64,000 nt of DNA from Mastigamoeba balamuthi (lineage: Eukaryota; Evosea; Mastigamoebida; Mastigamoebidae). The translations under genes were made by a program, and so were the position numbers. The stretch covers positions 157,066 to 221,065 of the forward strand of contig CACRSC010000017.1 of assembly GCA_902651635.1 (NCBI GenBank), given 5' to 3'. This document shows positions 1 through 10,064 of the stretch, one piece after another (the stretch's first letter is position 1; every line of letters starts with the position of its first letter). The notes below the pieces were generated by a model. That model searched no databases. It was given only the letters and a program-made list of their open reading frames with translations, and was not told the origin of the DNA.

Positions 1-969
1 CTCGACGTCAACGGCACGGTAGTGCTGACGGACCTCGCGTGCGGGTACGACCCGCACGAGGCGATCAGCATCCACCTCGCTGGCCTGTTCTGGTCGCCCG
101 CGCCAGCCACCGCGGACTCCCGCTGGCAGTTCGCCCTGAGCGCCCCGACACCGGACTCGGTCTCATTCTACAAGTACCACGAGTCGCTCATCGGCTCGGC
201 GTACGAGTCCCGGACCGCCTTCAAGAGGCGTATGGGTGCCTTCGGCCTGGACAAGTCGTGGTTTGCGCACGACGAGTTCGCCGAGCTGGTCGACGCCGTC
301 ACTGTCGCAGAGGCCGACCTGCAGTCGCTCAGCAGCGAGGAGAGGGACGTGCTCACGATCCCCCTGTGCGAGGGCAGCGAGCAGCGCGCGTGGTTCGTCG
401 TGCCGTCGTTCTGGGTGGCGCTGGACGAGCTCAGGCTGGGCAACGTCGGCTGCGACGACTACGCGATCGCGTTCCGCACGTTCGGGGAGGACTCGTCGAG
501 GCTCATCAAGGTCCTTAAGCTCTACGAGGCGGGCCGCATCCCGGGCACGTCGAGGTCTGCCGACCTGCGCGAGCTGCGGATACGGTCGGAGCCTCTGCGT
601 CTGCGCAGGGAAGCACAGGATTTGGAGCTCGTGGGCAGCGAGAAGGGCAAGGACATGGTGGTCGCTCGAGGAGAGGAGGCAGTGCGACAGTTCTTCGACG
701 ACCTCGAGGGGGGCAGCCTTGTCGCTGTGAGAGACGACTACGACCACTGGAGCGGCTCCGGGTTCGCTGCTTCAGAGGGGAAGCCTGTCTGGGGCGGCCA
801 CAACAGCATCGTGCACGCCGCGGCCGACGACTTTGCCGACACTATCATCGACTGGCGCGGCTCTGCCTCCGCTAGGCTGGTGACCAAGGCAATGCTTGTC
901 GAAAGCCTCAAGGACAAGCACTACTTCCTCGAGATGGCGAGAGCGGCGATGCGGACCACCACAGCGTGA
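1..969 (+). CDS. HAD-like hydrolase family protein, 5' end outside window
   Basis: The frame is open from base 1 and stops at TGA 967-969, so the gene enters from the left and its start is not visible. The first residues, LDVNGTVVLTD, look like motif I (DxDGT) of HAD-superfamily phosphohydrolases, with Asn replacing the second Asp. From memory, this FDVNGT-like form occurs in a protist HAD-like family. The remaining ~310 residues are hydrophilic, and I could not place motifs II-IV securely. VTKAML near the C-terminus could carry the conserved Lys. No intron is seen. The gene is tail-to-tail with PRP6, with stops about 110 bp apart. Seen: the motif and the open frame. Inferred: the superfamily. 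Substrate unknown; the short motif could also be coincidental. Confidence 0.55.
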   Translation, partial: LDVNGTVVLTDLACGYDPHEAISIHLAGLFWSPAPATADSRWQFALSAPTPDSVSFYKYHESLIGSAYESRTAFKRRMGAFGLDKSWFAHDEFAELVDAVTVAEADLQSLSSEERDVLTIPLCEGSEQRAWFVVPSFWVALDELRLGNVGCDDYAIAFRTFGEDSSRLIKVLKLYEAGRIPGTSRSADLRELRIRSEPLRLRREAQDLELVGSEKGKDMVVARGEEAVRQFFDDLEGGSLVAVRDDYDHWSGSGFAASEGKPVWGGHNSIVHAAADDFADTIIDWRGSASARLVTKAMLVESLKDKHYFLEMARAAMRTTTA

Positions 970-1081
970 AGAACCAGCACCAAAACGCAACACCGAAGAC
1001 CCCATTGAAACAAGCCATTGCTCGCAGGAAGCGATTCCATCAGTGGTGCATCCTGGGACTCGGATGAAGAGCCCTGCCCAC

Positions 1082-4000
1082 CTAGAACAGCGCGGCGACC
1101 TTCGGCAGAATCTCCGCGGTGGTGAGGCGCTTGTTCTCCGGCGCCTTGGACACAGAACGCCATTTCTCCCCGAGCCGGGGGTCCGCGGCAGCGCAGCGCT
1201 TGGCTATCTCCTCGCGGCCTTGCGGAGACGTCTCGAGCTTGTACAGCAGCGCCCATGCGTCTCCGAGGCCCGGCTCGGCCGCCACGGCGTTGTTGAGCCA
1301 CTTGGGAACCTTGTCCAACTTGCGGTCCGCCAGGAACACAAAGCGGGCGACCGCGAGGAGCACGTTCGCGTCGTTCTCGCACTGCTTGAGGGCATCCTGT
1401 GCTCTTGTCTTCTTGGCAGGACCCGTCTCGTGCTCGATCAGCTCGGCCCACAGTATGCCGGACTTCGGGCACTCCTGGAGAGACTTGGCCATGAGGTTCT
1501 GCGCAACCTTGACGTTGCCCGCACGCATCTCGATGCGGATGGCCTCCAGCCACAGCGCCGGAGTCTTGGGAATTGTCGACCTCGCCTTCTCGATGAGCGC
1601 CCTGGCGCGGCCTTGAGCTGCCGGTGTTCCCTGGGCCTCCTCGCAATGCGCAGCCTCGATCCAGACACGAGGATCGCCTGTGACCGTGTCGATGGCGCGC
1701 ATATAGACAGCTCTGGCGTTGGAGTAGCCCTCGTGTATGGATGCCAGCGAGCCCCTCATGAGCCACAGCTTCACCGACTTGGGGAACTTCTGCAGGGCGT
1801 TCTCGAGAATGCTGCGCTCAGCATCGTGGTTCTTGAGCTCGCGTTCCAGCTGCGCGCTGCGCCGCCACACGCGCTCCGTGGGGCACGCCTCGCGGGCCCT
1901 CTCCAGCAGCGCTCTGGCCCTCTGGGACTCGTTATTCTCGCTCTCAAGCTTGACGGCAGCGAGCCAGATGGCCTCGCTGTCGGAGATGGCCCTGAAGGCC
2001 TCTGCCAGGATGCCACGGGCACCCTGGACGTCTCCGCCCACCCACTGCTCCTTGGCGCGCATGAGCCAGAGGACCTCGGCCTGCGGGCAGTACGACACGG
2101 CCTTCTGCAGAACGCCGTCGAGTGCCTCGCGGGTCCCGTGCTGCTTCTCGAGCTGCGCGAGGCCGAGCCAGAGCGACTTCTTCCCGGGGAACACGATGAG
2201 GGCCTGGACGTACAGAGCCCTCGCAGTCACGACGCAGCCAACGCTGAGCGACAGCTCCGCGTCCTCCTTCCACTGCTTCTTGCGCTCGTTGTCCTCCACG
2301 CCGATACCCATTGTCTCGCAGACGAGCGCTTGGCAGGTCTCCGGGGCGTCGCTCTTCTCGGCGTTCTGCGACTCCGTGAGCCACTGCTCGTGCGACAGGT
2401 CGACGTTGTGCTGCCTGAGCGACTTCACGGCCCTCTTGATGATGGACCTGACGATCTGCTGGTTCCCGTGCGCCTCCTCGAGCTTCGCGGCCGTGATCCA
2501 GATCGCCGGGTCGTTGGGAATGACCTCACGGGCCTTGTTGAGCACCTTCCTAGCCTCCTCGTGCGTCTCGAGCTTCGCCAGCGCGAGCCACATGTCGACA
2601 CTCTGCGGCACGCACTCGACGGCGCGCCTGAGCATTATAACGGCGTTCTCCGGGGGCTCGTCCTGCACGGCGGCCTTCCAGATCTTGACGCTGTTGGGTA
2701 TGAACTCGAGGGCCTTCCTGAGCACGCGCTTCTTCGAGTCGGGGCTCTCCTCCAGGTCCGAGGCGGTCATCCAGATCTTCACCGACTTGGGCAGGTGCGT
2801 CACAGCCTCGGCGAGGATGCTGCGCGCGGCGTCCCTCGGGTGCAGCCTCGCAGCCTCGATCCACATGTCCTCGCTGTCCTTGCACATCTGCGTGCCCTGC
2901 AGGGCTATCTTCCTCGCCTGCACGATAAGGCCCGCGTACTCCTCGAGCCTCGCGCCTGCGATCCAACCAGGCGCGTGGTGCGGGTTCGTCGTCCTTACAC
3001 TCTTGAGCAGCAGCCGCGCCTTCTTCACGTCGCTGTCGTGAGGGCACGGTCAGGCGGAGTGCAGGGCAGTGCGTGGGCGTACCCTATCTGCGAGTTGTCC
3101 ACGCCCTTGAGGGCGCCCAGGTCCGTGAGGTATCCCTTGGGGTCCACAACCGTCTGGCCAGCCACAGCCGTGGACGCCTGCAGCAACGCCCAGAGACCGT
3201 GAGCCACAACTGCGGACAAGCCACCGCGGGGTGGAAGGGAGAGAAGGGCTCGACGCACGCCAGAGAGCTTGATCTGGAGCAGCTTGTTCCGCGTGTTGCC
3301 GATCTCGGTGAGGTCCGTGGCCGTGCCCGGCATCGCTGGTGTCGCCGCGCCGTCGAGCGGCGTCGCAGAGCCGTCGTAGGTCCTCGCGCTCGTGCTCTCG
3401 GCGTGGGCCTCGGCGATGATGCGGTCGGGCACAGGCACGTACCTCTGGAACTGGTCGTTGACCGCCCTGCGCTTGCGGGGCCTGACCTGGTCCGTGGCCT
3501 CGGGGATCGACGCCCAGTCGTCCTCGCTGAGCTTCCCCAGCTCGGGCATCAGGTCGCTGAACAGCTGCTGTATCTTTGGGCGCCCCGACGTGCTCTCGAG
3601 CTGCTCCTTCTCCAGCTGCTCCCTGCGCTTCTTGCGCCGCGAGTCCATGCGGTCGTCGACGCCCTCGTAGATGTCGTCGGCCTCCCTGTCCTCCTGGTCG
3701 TACGGTGTCGACGAGTCGAACAGGCTCCCCCCGTACCCGCTGAACTGGTCGTAGTTACTCTCGCTGTAGTCCTCCTTGTCGTCGTCCGCCGCCGCCGCCT
3801 TGGACGTCTGCCTCTCCGCCGCCTGCGCCCCCGGAGCCCCCGCGGGGCGCAGGCTCGGCGGCGGCATCCCGGCCGCCGCCGCCGCCACGTGCGCCGCCGC
3901 CGCCGCCGCGACCGCCGCCGACTCGGCCGGCTTCCCGCGCGCTCCGGGCGGCAGCTGGTCGATGGTGGGCACGTCCGTCGCGTCGCGGGCAGGCCCGATG

Positions 4001-4155
4001 TCGGACCGCGTGGTGAACCCCAGGGCACTGCGGTCGCGCGTTTGTGGGGTGNCTCAGAGGCGACGGCGAGCGTACCCGCGGCCCATACCGGCGACGTAGC
4101 CTGGTGGGGGCTGGGCGGCCATGAAGTCCTTGCGTCCCGTTCCTGCCATATACAT
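1082..4155 (-). CDS. PRP6: Pre-mRNA-processing factor 6 (PRP6), U5/tri-snRNP HAT-repeat protein
   Basis: PRP6 bridges U5 and U4/U6 snRNPs in the spliceosomal tri-snRNP. Four exons are placed. Exon 1 starts at ATG 4155 and gives GYVAGMGRG. A short intron (gtacgc...cgcag, holding the single N at 4052) joins it to ALGFTTRSDIGPAR, the classic PRP1_N motif. Exon 3 carries VVDPKGYLTDL. A further short intron ends before DVKKARLLLKSV. The long last exon (from about 3034) holds tandem HAT (half-TPR) repeats with regular W and AR/ALE spacing, such as SVKIWMTASDLEESPDSKK. The protein is about 960 residues, close to human PRPF6 (941). The N-terminal third has Ala-rich runs. Stop TAG at 1082-1084. The upstream region is shared with a divergent gene at 4459. 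A second ATG at 4149 is an alternative start. Confidence 0.93.
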
Positions 4156-4458
4156 CTTCGAGGGTGGTTTGCGGGGCGCTGTTGGTGCCCTGTTGTGTGC
4201 CGGCGCGGTCCTATGAGCTCTCGCGAGTTTTCGTTCGATTGACGGAATCTGTATCTCCCAGATATCGAACGAAAATCTGGCCAGTGATAACCCTATCTAG
4301 GAGTTGGATTGGTGTACTGTGAAGTCCTGCACAGCGCAAATTCGGGTGGCCACGTGGCTGTGTATTTTTTCTGTCGGGTCAAGATCTGAATAATCCTGAT
4401 AGAGAAAGGGAAGGAATATCTCCAAGCGCACAAAAAAGAAAGCTGACCCACACCACGC
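4156..4458. promoter_or_regulatory. Divergent promoter with a 12-bp inverted repeat
   Basis: This 303-bp gap separates the starts of PRP6 (minus) and the secreted-protein gene (plus). It holds a perfect 12-bp inverted repeat: ttttcgttcgat at 4228-4239 and atcgaacgaaaa at 4264-4275. The nearby strings GAATCTGTATCTCCCAG (4245-4261) and CCCAGATATCG (4257-4267) resemble strings seen upstream of other genes here. Function is inferred from position only. Confidence 0.4.
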
Positions 4459-5324
4459 ATGCCAGCACAGTTCGGTCACCTGCTCGGTCTCGCTGTGCTT
4501 GCGGCCACTGCTGCCGCAGGCACACTACCCCAGGCGCCAAAATTCTGGACGCTTCAGCTCTTTGGCAAGCCGCCGCTGATGGCCCAGATGGTGTTCCGCG
4601 AGGCGTGGCAGACGCCGTGGCAGTCGCTCGACTCGATGGCGACGCCCAACCAGGACATGAAGATTCTGAGGTGGAAGGTCTGGTCCGACGTCCGCAGGAA
4701 CTCGAGCGTCTCGTGGAGGGCGGACTCGTACCCCAACGTGACCTGCCACAAGATCGCCCTCGGGCACCCGCTGTCCGTCTTCGGCACCCCCGACCTCGAC
4801 TGGATAGACAACGACACGGTCGCCCCCTGCGGCACGGGCTCCTCCTCGGATTGCGATGTCTATTTCTGGCGTGAGTTCGCAATGCAACTGATGTGCACTG
4901 ACCTCTCGTGCTGCCAGAGGGGACCGGGGTCAACCTCTACAGAGCGTACTACATTAAGGGGACGAACACGCCCTACAGGCTGTTCGTCCAGAGCGAAGCC
5001 CCGATCCTCGGGAAGGTGGCGTTTGATATGTTTGTCACCACGTGGAACGTCAAGGACTACCCGACAGAGGTAACGATCGGCGTCCCGTCGACTTGCCCGA
5101 ACGTGGCACCGGTGGCCACGTGCGAGGGGCGCGGGCAGAGCGCATGTCAGGACGCAGGGCTGCTCAACTGGTGCATGTGGGACTCGGCAGCAGGGAATTG
5201 CTCGCAAGCAGACACACCCGAGAACAGCATCACTCACAGCAGTCGCGCGGCAGTTGCCGCAGCTGCACACTCCGTTCTTGCCTTGGCAATGACTTGCCTC
5301 TGCATCATCCTGAGCCATCACTGA
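4459..5324 (+). CDS. Secreted or GPI-anchored protein of unknown function
   Basis: No family recognised. The protein starts with a clear signal peptide (HLLGLAVLAATAAAG, cleavage likely near residue 20). It ends with an Ala-rich hydrophobic segment (AAAAHSVLALAMTCLCIILSHH), which fits a GPI-anchor signal or a C-terminal membrane helix. One intron of about 48 nt (donor gtgagt after YFW, about 4871-4917) is needed to join the halves; the joined frame reads YFWQGTGVNLYRAYY. The mature part is about 220 residues with paired cysteines and several N-glycosylation sites (NSS, NVT, NDT, NCS). This suggests an extracellular disulfide-bonded domain. Start ATG 4459 is the first in frame and precedes the signal peptide directly. 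What it binds or does cannot be read from the sequence. Confidence 0.75.
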
Positions 5325-5690
5325 GGACACTGGCAAGCGCCACCCCAAGGCACTGCAACACAACAACCAGCTTTTTCTTTGCACTCCTCTCTGCGGTGTC
5401 GTGGTCGTGGTCACACCCGTGGGGTGAGATATCAGGCGACCTGATTCCTTGGCCCGCGACCACTCAACAACGAAAAATCCCGTCAACCGAAAAATTGTGG
5501 CGACACCACCCGAGCCTCATAGTTTTCCTATCCGCACCGCATGCACGCCGCAGGCTCGTCTTGGGGTACTCCTCCACCCACCCAGCCGCGCCCTCACTGC
5601 TGATGGGCCCTCCCGCTTCCCGCAGACCCGTACCCGCAAACGGGGCGCCGTCCAGCGCAGTCGGGCCGCCCTGTTGTCGAGGCCCGCCCG
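5325..5690. other. Intergenic region, likely promoter of the next gene
   Basis: These 366 bp lie between two plus-strand genes. I see no coding signal. A GAGATATCAGG string (about 5427) resembles the GATATC-type motif in other upstream regions of this window. The last 100 bp are C-rich, as expected for a 5' leader here. Confidence 0.4.
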
Positions 5691-8600
5691 ATGGCGAACC
5701 CCCTCGACTCGATGTTCGGAGCGGCGCCACCGGTCGCCAGGCAGCAGCAGCAGCCGCGCTCGCCGGCGCCTCCGCAGCAGTCGGTCGTCAACCTCCCCTG
5801 GGCTGCCTCTGCCCCCGCCCAGCGTCCAGCCTACCAGCAGCAGCAGGCCGCAGCCCCCGTACCCGCGCCCCAGTACCAGCAGGTCTCGGACCCGTTTTTC
5901 GACCAGATCCGCGCGCCGGCGTCGTCGGCGCCGCTGCCGTGGCAGTGCGCGGCGGCGCAGGTGGCGCCCGCGGCGCCGCTCGAGCGGAACGTGACGCTGG
6001 CGCGGCCCGCGTGGTCCGCGCCCTCTGGGAGCGCTCCTGCTGCGTCGGTGCCTTCGATGACGTGGCAGCAGACGGCGACGAGGGAGAGCGCGTACGACAG
6101 GGCGCGGGCCGAGAGGGCCGAGAGGGCCACCGCTGCGCGGCACGAGCCGCTGGTGAGGACGAGGGCGTCTGTGCTGGACGCGCCCAGGACGGAGCCGTTC
6201 AGGCCGGCCAGCAAGGCGCCGCTTCCAGTCATCCCCGACTCGGGGTACGCCGAGCCGCTGACGCAGTCGGCGTCGGAGAGGAGGGGCGTGCACGAGACGA
6301 GGATAGCGCCCTCGGGGTCCAAGAGCCTCAGCACCGAGGACTTTGTCGGCGACTCGGACATTGTCGACCTCAGGGGCAAGCCGCAGCCGTCGGCGGCGTC
6401 GTACTACATCGGGGCGACCTTCGGGGCGGCGTACACGGGCGTCTCGACGGCGGTGGGCGCGGCGACGTCGCTGTGGTCGTACGCCAAGACGTGGATCCCG
6501 GGGCAGAGCGAGGAGGAGGAGAGCACGCTCGGCAGGGCGGGGAAAAGGAAACAGCAGCCTGTCGAGCAGGGGCCCGATGCGCCAGTGCAGATCGGGTACG
6601 TGGCGCTCGGAGGCGAGCTGCAGGCAGACGCCGGGGCCGGAGCCGGGCAGCTCCAGCAGTACGACGACCAGGACGTCGACCCCGAGGACCAGTTCTCGAG
6701 AGTGTTCTCTCAGTCCGCCGCCCGCGAGCCGATGAGAGCCGCGGGCCAGAGGCGCGGACAGTACGGCGACGACGTCGACAAGGGGCCTCTGGACAGGTAC
6801 ACCGCAATGTGCGTCGACGAGTCCTCGAGGAGCAGGTACGAGAGGTACGAAGAGGAGGAGAACGAGGACCTCAGGGAGGACGAGGCCCAGAAGCTCGCAG
6901 CCCAGCGCGCCCTGCAGCGCACGATCCTCCAGAGCGCTGGCATCAAGCCCTCGACCGCTGGCTCTCTGTCTGTCACCGGGGCGACGGAGATCGTCATCAA
7001 CGACGGCCCCGGCGAGACGCCCACGATCGGTTACCTCGACGAGCAGGACGAGACGGCGGTCGAGAAGGCTGCCGAGGCGGAGTTCTCCGACTTCGACGCC
7101 AGGTTCCCCCTCAGGATGTCGACTGCGCAGACGATGTGCTCGTTCCCGAGCAAGAACGGAGAGAAGACAGCGGCGTTTAAGCCTCTGGTAAGCGACAAGC
7201 TGCGGCCGCTCAGGAGCGACAGGTCGCACCCCAGCCCTCTGCTCAAGCTCGACAAGGTCCTCGCAAGGGACAAGGACAAGGTGGCCGAGAAGAGCAGGCC
7301 GCGCGAGGAGCGTAAGCCTGTGGAAAAACCTGTGTACAAGCACGTCGAGGAGGAGAGGGAGACCAAGAAGCCAGAGGCTCCGAAGGAGGTCCCGCCGGGG
7401 CAGCCGCTCGCTGTCCAGTACCCCGAGTTCGTTCCAGTTGATCCCGACGCGCCGGCGTTGTCCGTGGTGTGCGCCGATTTTGCGCACCCGGACGTCCCTC
7501 AGGAGCAGGAGTCCGGTTGTCAGTTGCGTGTGGTCAAGAAGGCGCCCGAACCCCGAGTCGTGCCGTTCTCCCATCCGGACCCGAGGGACCCGCCCAGCTC
7601 TTCTTACGCTAGTCCAGCTCAGACAGTACCGGCAGTCGCGACAGCCAGCCAGCCGCAGCCCGTTTATTCGGCTCCTCAGCCCCACCAAGAAGCGAACTGG
7701 GCGCAGTTTGAGGAGTACCAAGCCAGTCCTGCGGCACCGCAGCCTCAGCCGTACCAGGCCCCGCGGCCCAACTACTCTCTTCCCGCGGGCATTGCAAGCG
7801 CTATGTATGCGCCAAGTCAGCCGGACCCGCGGTCTGCGTACGGATCCCAGCCAGCAATGAAGCCAATGGCGATACACGAGGTCGCCAGAGCTCCCCCGCA
7901 GCCGAAGCCCGTGACTCAGCCCAAGCCCAAGCCCGTCGTCCGGAATCCGAAGCTGAACTTCGCTGCGTATGTCCAGCAGGCGGAGAAGGAAGAGGCGCCC
8001 GTTGAGGCAGAGCCCCAGCGCCAAGAAGTCGCCGCACAGCCACCTGTGCCTGCCGCTGCTCAGGCGCCGACGCAGGATGTTGTTACTGAAAGCCGAGTTG
8101 AGCGGGTGGAGGTTGTTCCGTCCGCGGATGGTGAGACGCACAAGGTCCGCAAGGTCATCATCAGGAGGATAATCAAGAAGGTGCCGAAGGGCTCAGCGAC
8201 TGCCCAGCCTGTCCAGCCTGCCCCAGCAATCCAGCAGGCACAATCGCCCGCGAAGGACACGAGCGTTCCCCAGAAAGCGCTCTCTCCCAATGCAGATGCG
8301 CCGTCGCCCGCGCCAGAGAGACCCGGGACGGCACCTACTGCGGCGAAACCCGCGAAGGCCGCGGAGAAGCAGAAGACTCCCGAGTTGCCTGTGTCCCGCG
8401 AGGCCAAGGAAACGCCGGTGCCCTCGCCCACGGTTGCAAAGCGCGAGGTATGCAAGGATCAGATTGGTGTACCCCAGGACGTGAAGACGCCCGTCCCAGT
8501 CGCCGCGGAGACCCCAGTCGTGCAGTCGCAAGGTGCGGAACCCGCCGCTGGCCAGGAGAAGCCCGATTCCGTGGCAGCAGACTCTGAGACGGAGATCCAC

Positions 8601-9900
8601 GAGCCCGAAACCGTGCAGGCGAAGCCAGAGACTGCAGAGGTCAAGAGTCCCAACCCGCAGTCCGCGAGCTCCCCCGTGGCAGACGCGGCGTCGGAGGGAC
8701 CCTCCTCCTCGCCACCTGTCGTCAAAGACGAGACAGCAAGCCTGCTGGACGACCTTATCGCACAGGAGAGGTTTGTGGAGGCCATCGCGTGCAAGCGCCA
8801 CCTCGAGGCGCTGTCCCAGATTGCCAAGCACCAAGAGGAATACGCCAAGGCAAAGGAGGCCGACCGTCTCGAGGATGCCTTCTCCCTTCGGGCCGAGATG
8901 AGGTAGGCCGTGTTGTTTGGCCGTTCGCCGCTGACGACGAGCAGGGCGCTGCAGAAGATCGTTCAGCCCGACGAGGTTGTGGCGCAGTGGAGGGCTCCGC
9001 CGAACGAGAACCACAGGCTCGTGGAAGACGTGTTCGCTCAGTCGACGTGCCTTCAGAGGGACGAGGTTCGGTTTCCCTTCGTGTCACTCGCACTGACACC
9101 TGTGTTTAGGCGGTGAGGCTCGGCAAGCGGAGTAAGGAAATGGTGCTCAAGGTTGCCCGGACGGACCTCGAGAAGGCGATCCTTCTCCGCGAAGAACTGA
9201 TCGAAGATCTGAAATCGTAAGTTCTTCGATTGCGCCACTGATTCTAATTTGCAACAACTCCAGCCAGGAAAACTCGAAGAGGCCCGCCACCGTTGTCGAC
9301 GCGTCTGCCCAAGTTCAGACGCCCGTGGTCGAGGCCCAGGATGCGGTGCAGGCGAACCCTGAGGCGCGCGAGACAGCCCCGGAGAAGAGCCAGACGCCCG
9401 AGGTAGACGCGAGGGCCCCGACCCCTCCAGTCGCCGAGCCCGCAAGCCCCGCGGCCGAGTGCGAACCCCGAGAGGCCACCAAGGCACCAGAGGTGGAGTC
9501 CGAGTGCTCCGGCAAGGAGGAGTCCGCTGTCGTCAAAGGCGCGGCCAAGAGCTCGGGGTCGTCGACCCCCGAAGACGGCGCAGAGCCCCAGGAAGCGGAA
9601 CAGGCAGAGCAGCCGGCTGCTGCCGAGGATGAGGCCGTAACCGACACTGTGGCACCGCCGGAGGCCGTGGCGGAGGAAGCGCGCCAGGAGGCCACCAAGG
9701 AGGCGGGGGCTGAGGCCCAGGAGGCGGGGGGTGCCACAGAGGACGTTGTTGTAGAAGAAGAAGTCGAGGAGGACCGCGTCGCTGATACTGAGGCACCGGC
9801 GGAACAGCAAGATAGCGCTTCTCAGCAAGGCACGGTGGAGGGGGAGCACCACGAGGAGATCATCGTGGAGGAGGAGGAAGAGGTGGAGGAAAGCTCATAG
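5691..9900 (+). CDS. Large low-complexity protein with a coiled-coil/UVR-like segment
   Basis: Not recognised as a named family. Four exons are placed: 5691-8903, then about 8947-9066, 9110-9218 and 9265-9900. The junctions AG|GTAGGC...GAGCAG, GAG|GTTCGG...TTTAG and TC|GTAAGT...CTCCAG keep one frame and give about 1,290 residues. The N-terminal ~800 residues are Pro/Gln/Ala-rich and look disordered. A basic patch (VRKVIIRRIIKK) lies about residue 820. A helical segment follows with two UVR-like repeats (LDDLIAQERFVEAIACKRHL and AKAKEADRLEDAFSLRAEM). After the introns come KSKEMVLKVARTDL-type helices and a very acidic Glu/Ala-rich tail ending EEEEEVEESS. A scaffolding role is plausible but is inference. 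An AATAAA lies 38 bp after the stop. Confidence 0.8.
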
Positions 9901-9937
9901 CGCGAAGGACGCGTGTCCTGACCAGCCACGCCGCACG

Positions 9938-9943
9938 AATAAA
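9938..9943 (+). terminator. AATAAA polyadenylation signal
   Basis: AATAAA lies 38 bp downstream of the TAG that ends the low-complexity protein gene. The short distance fits the compact 3' ends seen elsewhere in the window. Confidence 0.5.
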
Positions 9944-10064
9944 AAAGCTTCCTTCGTTTTGTCCGATCGAGCGTGAACAGGCCGAGCGTGACAAAAGTCC
10001 CTAGTCGTGACATCACCTTCTGTTGTGGTCCTTGAAGTCGCTACACCGCCTCGCCAGGATCAAG

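Noticed and set aside
896-3202. 768-codon plus-strand frame over PRP6
   Set aside because: Antisense shadow; the minus strand matches PRP6 throughout.
4052-4052. Single N as a possible misjoin like the one at 29062
   Set aside because: No flanking duplication. It sits inside a short PRP6 intron whose two sides join correctly.
5517-8141. 874-codon open frame antisense to the low-complexity gene
   Set aside because: Arg/Leu-rich shadow of a GC-rich coding strand; the plus frame has introns in phase and a sensible composition.
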